DNA of 64,000 nucleotides from Lentisphaerota bacterium (GTDB lineage Bacteria; Verrucomicrobiota; Kiritimatiellia; JAAZAB01), in the NCBI GenBank assembly GCA_016188985.1, contig JACPGM010000006.1, positions 1-64,000 of the forward strand, written 5' to 3'. The notes under the pieces were generated by a model. The model saw only the letters and a program-made list of their open reading frames with translations. It ran no database searches and was not told where the DNA came from. Of the stretch, positions 42,633-50,313 are shown one piece after another. The number at the start of each line of letters is the position of its first letter. Position 1 is the first letter of the stretch. Made by a program: the position numbers and the translations under genes.

Positions 42633-44138
42633 GTGAAAACCACCCGAGTGCTTATTGTGCTGATGTGGCTTTTCCTGACCGGCTGGCTGATCCGCTACGA
42701 GGCTTTTCCCCAGTGGTTTACCGACTATGCGCCGGGTTACCGCTCGCTCTTCAGGAGCGGACCCTTGATCCTTGATACCTGGATGCAAGTCGAGTTTCGC
42801 AACACGCCCGTGGGCTACAGTCATACCTGGGTGGATAGCGACGTCGAATCGCCCCAGGCGGCCTATACGCTGCATAACCAGACCGTGCTGAACCTTAAAT
42901 TGCTGGAGCAGGTTCAGTGGGTGAACATCATTGCCGGGGCGACGCTGGATGCGGATTATAAGCTCCAGAAGTTTTATGCCGTGCTCTCTTCAAGAGTCTA
43001 TGTCACCCGGCTCGATGGCCAAAGAATCGGCGCGAACACCTTCAGCGTCCGCATCCGCACCGGCAGCGGCGAGCAGACCGTAAACTTGAATGTTCCCGAC
43101 GACGTCATTTTATATTCGCCCGCAACCGAAATGGTCCTGGCCGGTCTCAAGCCCGGCGAATCCTTGACCTTAAGGGTTCTCGATCCGCTCACGGTAACCG
43201 TCTCGGACGTGCGCGTGGAGGCCTTGCGCCGCGAAAAGTTGAGTTTGGCCGGACGTGAACACGAGGCGACCGTGTTGCGCCTGGTGTATCAGGGGCTGGA
43301 AACGCTTTCCTGGATAGATTCCGAAGCGCGCGTGCTGCGGCAGGAAACCCCTTTCGGCTGGACCATGACCTTGAGTTCGGAGAAGGATGTGTCCGCCTTC
43401 AAGCAGGATGCGGCCAAAGCCGATGACCTGCTCTCCGCTTTCGCCGTGCCCTGCCGCGGCCAGGTGCGTAGTCCCGCGGAATGCCGGCTGCTGCGCGTCG
43501 AGCTGACCGGCGCGAATCTCGCGGCGCAGGATTTTGAGAGTCACCGCCAAATTGTCGAGCTCCGGGAAGACCGGCGCGTTGCCCTGACCGTGCGCGCCCA
43601 GCCAAGTCCGAGCGCGGCTAATGCCCTTGGATCGGCGCCCGGCGCCGCCGCGGCGTTCCTGGCATCCTCGCCGGCGTTGCAGGTTGAGCACCCCGCGATC
43701 GCCGCCCAAGCGCGCGCCATTGTCGGCAGTGAAACCAACAGTTGGGCCGCGGCGCGGGCTCTGGCGGACTGGGTCTATCGCGCGGTTGAAAAAAAGACGA
43801 CGGTCAGTTGGCCCTCGGCGCTCGACGTGCTGGAACGCCGCGAGGGCGATTGCAATGAGCACACTTACCTTTTTGTGGCGCTGGCCCGCGCGGTGGGACT
43901 CCCCGCGCGGATTCAGGTCGGTCTGGTCTATTCCCAGAGGGATAGCGCTTCGGGGTCCTTCTATTATCATGCCTGGCCGGCGGTCTACGTCGGCGAGTGG
44001 GTGGAACTGGATCCGACCTTGGGGCAGCCGACCGTGGATGCCACGCATATCTCGCTGGTGCAGGGCGAGGTAAGCGAGCAACTGAAGTTGCTGGGCCTCA
44101 TCGGCCAGATCAACGTGGCGGTCGTGGAGGAACATTGA
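42633..44138 (+). CDS. Membrane-anchored transglutaminase-like protein
   Basis: 501 aa; GTG start at 42633. One N-terminal helix ('VLIVLMWLFLTGWLIRYEAF') anchors an extracytoplasmic protein. From about residue 370 there is a transglutaminase-like core: catalytic Cys in 'REGDCNEHTYLFVALARAVGLPARIQVGLVY', His in 'YYHAWPAVYV' and Asp in 'WVELDPTLGQP'. Bacterial members are often proteases or amide-bond-forming enzymes; the reaction is not known here. The next gene is an ABC ATPase, and the upstream barrel gene ends 61 bp before. Confidence 0.85.
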   Translation: MKTTRVLIVLMWLFLTGWLIRYEAFPQWFTDYAPGYRSLFRSGPLILDTWMQVEFRNTPVGYSHTWVDSDVESPQAAYTLHNQTVLNLKLLEQVQWVNIIAGATLDADYKLQKFYAVLSSRVYVTRLDGQRIGANTFSVRIRTGSGEQTVNLNVPDDVILYSPATEMVLAGLKPGESLTLRVLDPLTVTVSDVRVEALRREKLSLAGREHEATVLRLVYQGLETLSWIDSEARVLRQETPFGWTMTLSSEKDVSAFKQDAAKADDLLSAFAVPCRGQVRSPAECRLLRVELTGANLAAQDFESHRQIVELREDRRVALTVRAQPSPSAANALGSAPGAAAAFLASSPALQVEHPAIAAQARAIVGSETNSWAAARALADWVYRAVEKKTTVSWPSALDVLERREGDCNEHTYLFVALARAVGLPARIQVGLVYSQRDSASGSFYYHAWPAVYVGEWVELDPTLGQPTVDATHISLVQGEVSEQLKLLGLIGQINVAVVEEH

Positions 44139-44196
44139 TTTTGTTGACAAGATTAACCGGGTGTAGTTGTTGAAAAACTTGTTATTACCCGCGAGG

Positions 44197-44322
44197 GTCA
44201 TCCCGAGCTTGTCGAGGGATCTCGCGCGCATGAATGAACCTTGAGATTCCTCGACTCCGCTTTGCTGCGCTCGGAATGACAGAGGCTGGTAGGCTGTCAT
44301 CCCGAGCTTGTCGAGGGATCTC
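44197..44322. repeat. TGTCATCCCGAG-type hairpin repeats, one full and one half copy
   Basis: GTCATCCCGAGCTTGTCGAG starts the full element (44197-44281), which ends with TCGGAATGACA; a half copy follows at 44295-44322. The family also occurs at 21758-21843, 49340-49425, 49440-49468 and 49829-49868. Confidence 0.85.
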
Positions 44323-44341
44323 GCGCTGATTTCCGTTTCAA

Positions 44342-44384
44342 TCTGCTTAACTGTGAACTCTGAACCGTGAACTTTGAACCATGC
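44342..44384. repeat. Heptamer array containing the start codon of the next gene
   Basis: TTAACTGTGAACTCTGAACC and GTGAACTTTGAACCATG follow the heptamer phase. The ATG of the ABC ATPase at 44381 is part of the last unit (AACCATG), the same unit found away from genes at 4960-4966. Confidence 0.75.
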
Positions 44385-45121
44385 CAAGTCTTATGATTGA
44401 AATCGAACATTTGACCAAGAGCTTCGGCCGGGTGCAGGCGGTCAAGGACCTGTCGCTGACTATTCCCCAGGGCGAACTGTTCTGCTTTCTGGGGCCCAAC
44501 GGCGCCGGCAAGACCACGACCATTAAATTGCTCTGCGGGTTGCTGAAGCCCACCAGCGGCACGATCCGCATCCGCGGGCTTGATCTGAAGGCCGAGCCGG
44601 CGGCCGTGCACCGCCTGATTGGCTACATTCCCGATACGCCCTATCTTTACGAGCGCCTGACGCCCTTGGAGTTCTTTCAATTTATCGGCGACCTTTACCA
44701 GGTTCCGCCGGCGCAAGTGCGCGAAGCGCGCGACAAGTACTTTGCGCTGTTCGCCATGGAGGACTATGCCCAGACCCTGATCAAAGACCTCTCGCACGGC
44801 TACCGCCAACGCCTGATTTACGCGGCTACCTTCCTGCATCAGCCCAAGGTGCTGTTTATTGACGAGCCGTTTATTGGTCTGGACCCATTCAGCATCCGCC
44901 TGATCCATGACCTGTTGCGCCAGACCGCCCGCGCCGGCACAACCATTTTCCTGACGACTCATATCCTGGCGTTTGCCGAGCAGTTGGCCGATCGGATTGG
45001 AATCATCAGCGGCGGCAGCCTCTCCGGCCTGGGAACGCTTGCCGAACTTAAAGCGCTCAGCTCCGTGCAAGGGGCCTTGGAGGATGTCTTTCTGCGACTG
45101 ACGCGTCCGGAAGGTAATTAA
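44381..45121 (+). CDS. ABC transporter ATP-binding protein
   Basis: 246 aa. Walker A GPNGAGKTTT at about 40-49, signature LSHGYRQRL at about 138-146, Walker B VLFIDEPFIGLDP at about 157-169, H-loop LTTHIL. The length and the 'GLLKPTSGTIRIRGLDL' segment fit an ABC-2 type exporter. The start (44381 or Met5 at 44393) lies in or next to heptamer repeat sequence, with no ribosome-binding site visible. It probably pairs with the permease at 45246-46916. This is the second ABC-2 system in the cluster. Confidence 0.9.
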   Translation: MPSLMIEIEHLTKSFGRVQAVKDLSLTIPQGELFCFLGPNGAGKTTTIKLLCGLLKPTSGTIRIRGLDLKAEPAAVHRLIGYIPDTPYLYERLTPLEFFQFIGDLYQVPPAQVREARDKYFALFAMEDYAQTLIKDLSHGYRQRLIYAATFLHQPKVLFIDEPFIGLDPFSIRLIHDLLRQTARAGTTIFLTTHILAFAEQLADRIGIISGGSLSGLGTLAELKALSSVQGALEDVFLRLTRPEGN

Positions 45122-45126
45122 AATAC

Positions 45127-45226
45127 AACCACGGATAGTACGGATTTCACGGATGAAGACGAGACCTGGAAAAAACGGGAAGAAAAGATTTGCTCCTCTA
45201 TCCGTGCCATCAGTGTAATCCGTGGT
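45127..45226. repeat. CCACGGAT-type palindromic repeat
   Basis: AACCACGGATAGTACGGATT on the left and CAGTGTAATCCGTGGT on the right are inverted copies of the CCACGGAT family, with a purine-rich spacer between. It separates the ABC ATPase and its permease. Confidence 0.8.
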
Positions 45227-45245
45227 AAAAAAAACAGGAAAATAC

Positions 45246-46916
45246 ATGCATGGCGTAGCCGTATTATTGCGCAAAGACGCCTGTGTTCTGGGCAACCTGT
45301 CGGTTCTGGCGCGGGAACAATCGGTCTTTAAAGGTGTTTTCATCCTGGTTTTTGCCGGGGCGATGCTGGGGGGCCTCTGGTATCTGTTTCTGGAGGGCTT
45401 TCAATTCCTCGGCAACCTGGGCGGCATCGGGGTAATGCTGATCCACCATCTCTTTGCCCTCTGCTTTTTCGGCCTGGGCCTCATGCTGGTGCTCTCCAAT
45501 ATCATTACAACCTATACGACCGTTTTTCATTCGGAGGAAATACCTTTTCTGCTTTGCCGGCCGATCGCGCCGGGCGAGATTCTCTTGCATAAATGGCTGG
45601 AAACCACCCTGATTTCTTCCTGGGCTTTCTTTCTTATCATTGTTCCTTTCATTGGGGCCTTTGCCTGGCATGAGCGGCTCTCGGCGCTGTTTATGCTCTG
45701 GACCTTTCTTTTTTCGATTCCCCTGGTCCTCTTATATGCCGGCGTTGGTATGCTCCTGACCATTCTGGTTTTGCGTTTCGCGCCGCGCTGGCGCGCGCGT
45801 TTATGGGTCGGAATTGCGCTCCTGGGATTGATCGGCTGGGGCGGCTGGCTGTTGCTGGGTTTCGGCAAGACACCGACCGATGATGTGGCCTTTATTCTCG
45901 AACGGTTTGTGCCCGGGCTGAAGGTGGCGGCTTTTCCGCTCTGGCCGAGCGCCTGGGTGGCCGAAGGCATTGTGGCCTTATCGCGCGGCCAGTGGTTGCG
46001 CGGCAGTCTCCTCTTCGGCGTCCTGTTGGCCAATACGCTGATGGTGGCGCTGCTGGTCGAGGCCGCGGGCAATGCGCTGTTCGTCCAAACCTGGTTGCGG
46101 ACGCGCGCGGCTTTCCGCCAGGGCGCCCCTGCCAGACCAATCGCCGCGCCGGTGCCGGCAACGCGCCTGACTTTTCTGGCGCACGACGCGCGCGCCCTGG
46201 TGATTAAGGACGTGCGCACGATGGCGCGCGATCCCGCCCAGTGGATTCAAGGGTTTCTTTTTTTTGGCCTGCTGACTTTGTATTTCTTTAACCTGCGCAA
46301 TCTGCACTATCATCTGCTCTCGGACGTATGGCGGAACCTGATCACTTTCCTCAACATCTTCAGCCTGGCAGCGGTTATGTGCTCGTTCAGCTCCCGGTTC
46401 ATCTACCCGCAACTGAGCCTGGAGGGCCAGGCTTTCTGGCTGATTGGCCTGGGGCCCACAACGATGGGCCGGATATTGAAAATAAAGTTTTTATCAGCGC
46501 TTGTGGGCATGCTGGCGATCAGCGTGGTCTTGATGACGGTTTCCACCATCTCGCTGGCGGTGGGCTGGCGGGTCTGGCTGACGACCATGGGCCTGGCCGT
46601 GGCGATGTCTCTCGGCTTAAGCGCCTTGGCTACCGGGCTGGGCGCCGTGTTTCTCGACCTGAAACAGCGCAACCCGATGTCAATCATTTCGGGTTTTGGC
46701 GGCACGCTCAACCTGGCCTTGAGCCTGGTTTATCTGGCGGCGGTCATCCTGCCGTTTGGCGCGCTCAATCATTACTATGTGCTCGGCCGGATCGGGAGCG
46801 GCGATCTCAGGACCGGCATGCTGGCGGCCTCGGCCTGGCTGATCATCGCCACGCTGGCCGCTACGTTTCTGCCCTTGTTCAGCGGAAAGCGCAGCCTGCT
46901 GCGGAGGGACTACTAA
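45246..46916 (+). CDS. ABC-2 type exporter permease (large form)
   Basis: 556 aa from the ATG at 45246 (AGGA at 8-nt spacing); the ORF-track GTG at 45222 lies inside a palindromic repeat and is rejected. It has about 12 hydrophobic segments, for example 'VFILVFAGAMLGGLWYLFLEGF', 'HHLFALCFFGLGLMLVLSNIIT', 'SWAFFLIIVPFIGAF' and 'ALVGMLAISVVLMTVSTISLAVG', and a central cytoplasmic region 'ALVIKDVRTMARDPAQWIQ'. This matches the large putative ABC exporter permeases found beside ATPases of the type at 44381. Cargo unknown. Confidence 0.82.
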   Translation: MHGVAVLLRKDACVLGNLSVLAREQSVFKGVFILVFAGAMLGGLWYLFLEGFQFLGNLGGIGVMLIHHLFALCFFGLGLMLVLSNIITTYTTVFHSEEIPFLLCRPIAPGEILLHKWLETTLISSWAFFLIIVPFIGAFAWHERLSALFMLWTFLFSIPLVLLYAGVGMLLTILVLRFAPRWRARLWVGIALLGLIGWGGWLLLGFGKTPTDDVAFILERFVPGLKVAAFPLWPSAWVAEGIVALSRGQWLRGSLLFGVLLANTLMVALLVEAAGNALFVQTWLRTRAAFRQGAPARPIAAPVPATRLTFLAHDARALVIKDVRTMARDPAQWIQGFLFFGLLTLYFFNLRNLHYHLLSDVWRNLITFLNIFSLAAVMCSFSSRFIYPQLSLEGQAFWLIGLGPTTMGRILKIKFLSALVGMLAISVVLMTVSTISLAVGWRVWLTTMGLAVAMSLGLSALATGLGAVFLDLKQRNPMSIISGFGGTLNLALSLVYLAAVILPFGALNHYYVLGRIGSGDLRTGMLAASAWLIIATLAATFLPLFSGKRSLLRRDY

Positions 46917-46954
46917 GAAAATGCCGTTGGCCGGTTGTAATGGGTACGAGGTGG

Positions 46955-47160
46955 TCGCGTGAGGGTAGGGACGGCTCGCCTGTCTGCGTGCGTACCCGCA
47001 CAGGCAGACCGAGCCGTCCGCGGCCTGCCTACCGAAGCCGCTTCGGCGCAGGCAGGCGCGTTCGGGCCTACTCCGCCGTAGTTCCGCCTTAGCGGATCCG
47101 CAAGGGCGGAAAGCCTACTGGCTACGAAGGCTGGACGAACGCGCCCTACCTCTTGCACGG
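46955..47160. repeat. Composite palindromic repeat region
   Basis: CTACTCCGCCGTAG and CTACGAAGGCTGGAC, which enclose a related block at 27863-27904, here enclose an inserted palindrome (TTCCGCCTTAGCGGATCCGC...GGGCGGAAA). Outer bases GCGCGTTCG and CGAACGCGC are inverted. No gene was seen. Confidence 0.75.
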
Positions 47161-47164
47161 CCGG

Positions 47165-47725
47165 TCAGCCGAAAATCCTGGCGCCTTGCAGCGCTTTGGC
47201 GGCGCGGGCAATGTGGATGCCGTGATGGCGGGCCACGCTGAGCATGTCTTCATTTACGCCCACGGGCTCCAGCTTCGGATTGGCCGAACGCCCGTAAGGG
47301 CCCCATTGCAGTCCGCCGGTGGTATAGCCCGGAGTGCTTTTGGGGAGCGGAATGATGATCAGTCCAAGCTCGGCCAGATTATTCAACAGGGCCAGCATCG
47401 TCAATTCGCAGCCGCCGCCGGCGTTGCCGAAGCCGCTGCCGGTGGCGAATACCGCGCCCACTTTGCCGACCAGGGCGTCCTTCATCCAGGCCGCGCTGCA
47501 ACAGGAATCAATGAACTTTTTAACCCGCCAGTCAATGCTGCCCATGTGGACGGGTGAACCCAGGACAATCGCGTCGGCCGCGACGAGGTCGTCGAAGGTC
47601 GCAGCATCGGCGGCTTTCACGCTGGCCTGGCAATCGGCCACGGAACGCACCCCGCCGGCCAGCGCTTCGGCCATTTTGAACGTGTTCTGGTAATCCGTGG
47701 CGTAGACGATCAGGACCTTAGTCAT
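47165..47725 (-). CDS. Flavodoxin-family protein (NAD(P)H:quinone oxidoreductase-like)
   Basis: 186 aa. 'KVLIVYATDYQNTFKMAEALAGGV' is a flavodoxin phosphate loop with a non-standard sequence, 'AIVLGSPVHMGSIDWRVKKFIDS' the conserved second motif, and 'FATGSGFGNAGGGCELTMLALLNNLAEL' the flavin-site region of WrbA-like proteins. It lies near the flavodiiron protein on the same strand, so it could feed it electrons. It is a distant paralogue of 35825-36343. Confidence 0.82.
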   Translation of the reverse strand: MTKVLIVYATDYQNTFKMAEALAGGVRSVADCQASVKAADAATFDDLVAADAIVLGSPVHMGSIDWRVKKFIDSCCSAAWMKDALVGKVGAVFATGSGFGNAGGGCELTMLALLNNLAELGLIIIPLPKSTPGYTTGGLQWGPYGRSANPKLEPVGVNEDMLSVARHHGIHIARAAKALQGARIFG

Positions 47726-47742
47726 GACGGCTTCCTCCTTTG

Positions 47743-47990
47743 ATAGGTTCAGAGTTCATGGCTTGTCACGCTCTTAGCATGGGTCATGGTTGTAGCTGCG
47801 GGCGTGAGCCCGTGGCTGCCGGAAGAAGCCACGCCGTCACCGGCGCGGCTACAGAACGCGTGCATGGTCGTTCCTGGCCAGCGCTCCCTGGCCGATGCTT
47901 GGGCAGGCGGGCAGGCCGGCTAAACCGGAGCGTTTTTCAACAGCTACGCAAAGATTCGTTATGAACATAGAACTGTGAACTTTGAACCAG
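47743..47990. repeat. Composite inverted element with short heptamer arms
   Basis: The left end (AGGTTCAGAGTTCATGGC) and right end (GAACTGTGAACTTTGAACC) are heptamer units in opposite orientations, with a GC-rich palindromic core (GCCACGCCGTCACCGGCGCG). It sits between the flavodoxin and FprA genes. Confidence 0.7.
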
Positions 47991-47993
47991 GTC

Positions 47994-49172
47994 CTAAGAT
48001 AGATTCAGTTCCCGATGTTTGCCAGCAATTTTCTCGGCCAAATTATCCAATTCCTGGAAGGTGGCCGCCTGGGGCAGGCCACGGCAGAATACGGTCGCGA
48101 GGACTTCGGCTTTCACGTTCGGAATCATGCCGGCAATCTGTTCGCTGACCCTGGTGTTCCAGCCGTAGGAGCCGATGATGGCGGCAAACTTCAGCTTGGG
48201 CCGCAGGGCGTTGACCAGATGCGTGGCGTAGCAAATGTTCGGGTGCGGGATGGTATTCACCGTGGGCGTGCCCAGAACCAGGGTGGCGGCTTCCACCAGG
48301 GCAATGGCCAGCTTGCCCAGGTCGGTCACGGCCAGGTTGAAGGGCGTGACGCGCACGCCTCGATCTACCAGGGCCGCCACCAGGCGATGGGCCATCAACT
48401 CCGTGCTGCCGTGCATGGAGATGTAAGGCAAAACCACTTCGTTCCTGGGCGTGTCGGCCACCCACTCCCGGTAAGCCTCGACAATAAACTGCGGGTGGTC
48501 ATAGATCGGCCCGTGACTGGGCGCGATCCGCTCGATGGCATAAGGCTTGAGTTTTTCCAGGTTTTTCTGGATGACCGTCCGGAAGGGCATCATGATTTCG
48601 GCGTAGTATCGTTTGGCGGCCTCATAGACGCGGCCTTGGTCGGTAACGTATAAATCGCTGGTGGCCAGGTGCGAACCGAAGAAATCGCAACTCATGAGCA
48701 GGCGGTCTTCACGCAGGTAGGTGCACATGGTTTCGGGCCAATGCACCCAGGGCGTATAGATAAACTCCAGGGTCTTGCCGCCGAGCGCCAGGGTGTCGCC
48801 GTCACTGACCACTCGGATGCGGAGCTCAGGCACGTCGAGATGCTCCCTGATCAGTTCCTTGCCCTTGGCCGAAGTAAGCAGCGTTGCCTGGGGAAACTTC
48901 GCCAACAGGGCCGGAATCAGACCGGAATGATCCTGCTCGGCGTGGTTGGCGATTAGGTAGTCCAGCGCGCTCACGTCTTCCAGCTTGGCCAGCAGCTCGC
49001 CGGCCATGCTTTGATCAACCGTGTCAATGAGCGCCGTCTGGTTCTGTCCTTGCACCAGGTAAGCATTGTAGCTGGTGCCGTCCGGCAGGGGTATCAGGGC
49101 GTCAAACAGACGTCGGTGCCAATCCTGGGCGCCCACCCAATACACTCCCTTAGTAATCTGCCGGGCTTTCAT
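47994..49172 (-). CDS. Flavodiiron protein (FprA family)
   Basis: 392 aa. N-terminal metallo-beta-lactamase-like diiron domain: 'NHAEQDHSGLIP' (His77, Glu79, Asp81, His82), 'WVHWPETMCTYL', 'LMSCDFFGSHLA' and 'PSHGPIYDHPQF'. The C-terminal flavodoxin domain has 'YISMHGSTELMAHRL' and 'LGTPTVNTIPHPNICY'. Flavodiiron proteins reduce O2 to water or NO to N2O in anaerobes, receiving electrons from rubredoxin or similar. The neighbours (desulfoferrodoxin about 0.7 kb upstream, flavodoxin downstream) make oxygen detoxification likely. The set indicates a strict or tolerant anaerobe. Confidence 0.93.
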   Translation of the reverse strand: MKARQITKGVYWVGAQDWHRRLFDALIPLPDGTSYNAYLVQGQNQTALIDTVDQSMAGELLAKLEDVSALDYLIANHAEQDHSGLIPALLAKFPQATLLTSAKGKELIREHLDVPELRIRVVSDGDTLALGGKTLEFIYTPWVHWPETMCTYLREDRLLMSCDFFGSHLATSDLYVTDQGRVYEAAKRYYAEIMMPFRTVIQKNLEKLKPYAIERIAPSHGPIYDHPQFIVEAYREWVADTPRNEVVLPYISMHGSTELMAHRLVAALVDRGVRVTPFNLAVTDLGKLAIALVEAATLVLGTPTVNTIPHPNICYATHLVNALRPKLKFAAIIGSYGWNTRVSEQIAGMIPNVKAEVLATVFCRGLPQAATFQELDNLAEKIAGKHRELNLS

Positions 49173-49339
49173 AAGCCGCTTTCCGAATGAGAAGCAAATC
49201 TTAGATGGATATCGAGTAGGAAAAGTCGAGATAAATTGCCGTTGGGGAATCTTATAGACTTGCGTAGCCTTAGCATTATGCTATCCGGTCTATGATAGCT
49301 CGATCAATTACTGCTTGTTACCCCGATCAACTACTATAA

Positions 49340-49468
49340 TGTCATCCCGAGCTTGTCGAGGGATCTCCTGTGCATTAACATGCCTTGAGATTTCTCGACT
49401 CCGCTTCGCTTCGCTCGAAATGACAAACGCCTATTAGTCTGTCATCCCGAGCTTGTCGAGGGATCTCC
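49340..49468. repeat. TGTCATCCCGAG-type hairpin repeats, one full and one half copy
   Basis: 49340-49425 begins TGTCATCCCGAGCTTGTCGA and ends CTCGAAATGACA; 49440-49468 is a half copy that contains the stop codon region of the GIY-YIG gene. Positions 49173-49339 hold no gene. Confidence 0.85.
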
Positions 49469-49807
49469 TCTATACCAACCACTCCGTTCCTGCCATGGCG
49501 TCGCAGGCGCTCTGTCGAGCCCCAGTACCGTTACGGCCAAGTCCGTCCATTTCGGATTCATGGCCCCAATCAGCGCTTCCTTCTTGCTTCGCGACCATTT
49601 CTTGAGTTGTTTCTCACGTGCAATCGCAGCGCGTACATCATTGAATTGCTCGTAGTAGACCAGGCAATTGGTATTGTAGCGCCTGCTGAAACCCGGGATT
49701 TCCCTTCGCCGGTGCTGGGACACCCGCTGCACCAAGCTGTTCGTTATTCCCGTGTATAGTACCGTGCGTCCCTTGTTCGTCATCATGTAAATAAAATAGG
49801 TCTTCAC
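49442..49807 (-). CDS. GIY-YIG nuclease-family protein (UPF0213-like)
   Basis: 121 aa. 'YFIYMMTNKGRTVLYTGITNSLVQRVSQHR' is the GIY-YIG core in its short, single-domain form; 'AIAREKQLKKWSRSKKEALI' follows, typical of stand-alone members of unknown function. The normal family end is near 'ALIGAMNPKW'; the last residues (GDPSTSSG) and stop are encoded by a dispersed TCGAGGGATCTC repeat, so the tail is probably not part of the original gene. Other copies of the same repeat lie on both sides. Confidence 0.85.
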   Translation of the reverse strand: MKTYFIYMMTNKGRTVLYTGITNSLVQRVSQHRRREIPGFSRRYNTNCLVYYEQFNDVRAAIAREKQLKKWSRSKKEALIGAMNPKWTDLAVTVLGLDRAPATPWQERSGWYRGDPSTSSG

Positions 49808-49828
49808 TCCGCCGTCTTATATCTATGC

Positions 49829-49868
49829 TGAGATCCCTCGACTTCGCATAGCTTCGCTCGGGATGACA
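49829..49868. repeat. TGTCATCCCGAG-type repeat, short variant
   Basis: AGATCCCTCGACTTCGCATA and GCTTCGCTCGGGATGACA form a short variant of the hairpin family at the start side of the GIY-YIG gene. Confidence 0.75.
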
Positions 49869-49916
49869 CGCTGACAATTTGCCTGGGGCGGATGCTCCAG
49901 AATTGCAATGCCATGA

Positions 49917-50294
49917 CTACGCCTTCCAGAGTCCGTGCAAGTTGCAATGTTCGCGGGCGGCCAGATTGGCGGCGGTGACGCCGGCGAACCAGGCGCTGGG
50001 TTTGTCGCCGGGATTGAGAAACTGGCGCAAGACCTGCCCGTCGGCGCTCAAGGCGATCCATTCGATATAATGCTTTTCTTCCATGGGATGCGGGATGCTG
50101 CCGATGTTCACCCGGACGCCGCCTGAGGCGCGCTCGATCACCGGCACGTGCTTTTCACGCGAGGCATCCACGGTATTTTCCTGAAGGAGCTTCATGGGCT
50201 GCTTGCAGCACACCAGCTCGCCTATGCCCTCATGCAGGACTTCCACGATATTCCCGCAGACTTCGCACTTATAGATCTCCAATCGCTTGGCCAT
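49917..50294 (-). CDS. Desulfoferrodoxin (superoxide reductase)
   Basis: 125 aa from the ATG at 50294, with a strong AGGAGGT site at ideal spacing; the longer ORF is rejected. The N-terminal desulforedoxin domain has CEVC and a C-C pair ('ELVCCKQPM') binding one iron; the C-terminal neelaredoxin domain has 'EKHVPVIER', '[12 protein letters not shown]' and 'CNLHGLWKA', giving the four His and one Cys of the superoxide-reducing iron centre. It reduces superoxide to hydrogen peroxide without making O2, as in anaerobes. It is 19 bp downstream of the M4 peptidase gene. Confidence 0.95.
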   Translation of the reverse strand: MAKRLEIYKCEVCGNIVEVLHEGIGELVCCKQPMKLLQENTVDASREKHVPVIERASGGVRVNIGSIPHPMEEKHYIEWIALSADGQVLRQFLNPGDKPSAWFAGVTAANLAAREHCNLHGLWKA

Positions 50295-50313
50295 GACAGA
50301 CCTCCTGGTAGTT

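Noticed and set aside
43170-44387. 405-aa minus-strand ORF opposite the transglutaminase gene
   Set aside because: Antisense shadow that runs through hairpin and heptamer repeats; the plus-strand transglutaminase has all three catalytic residues.
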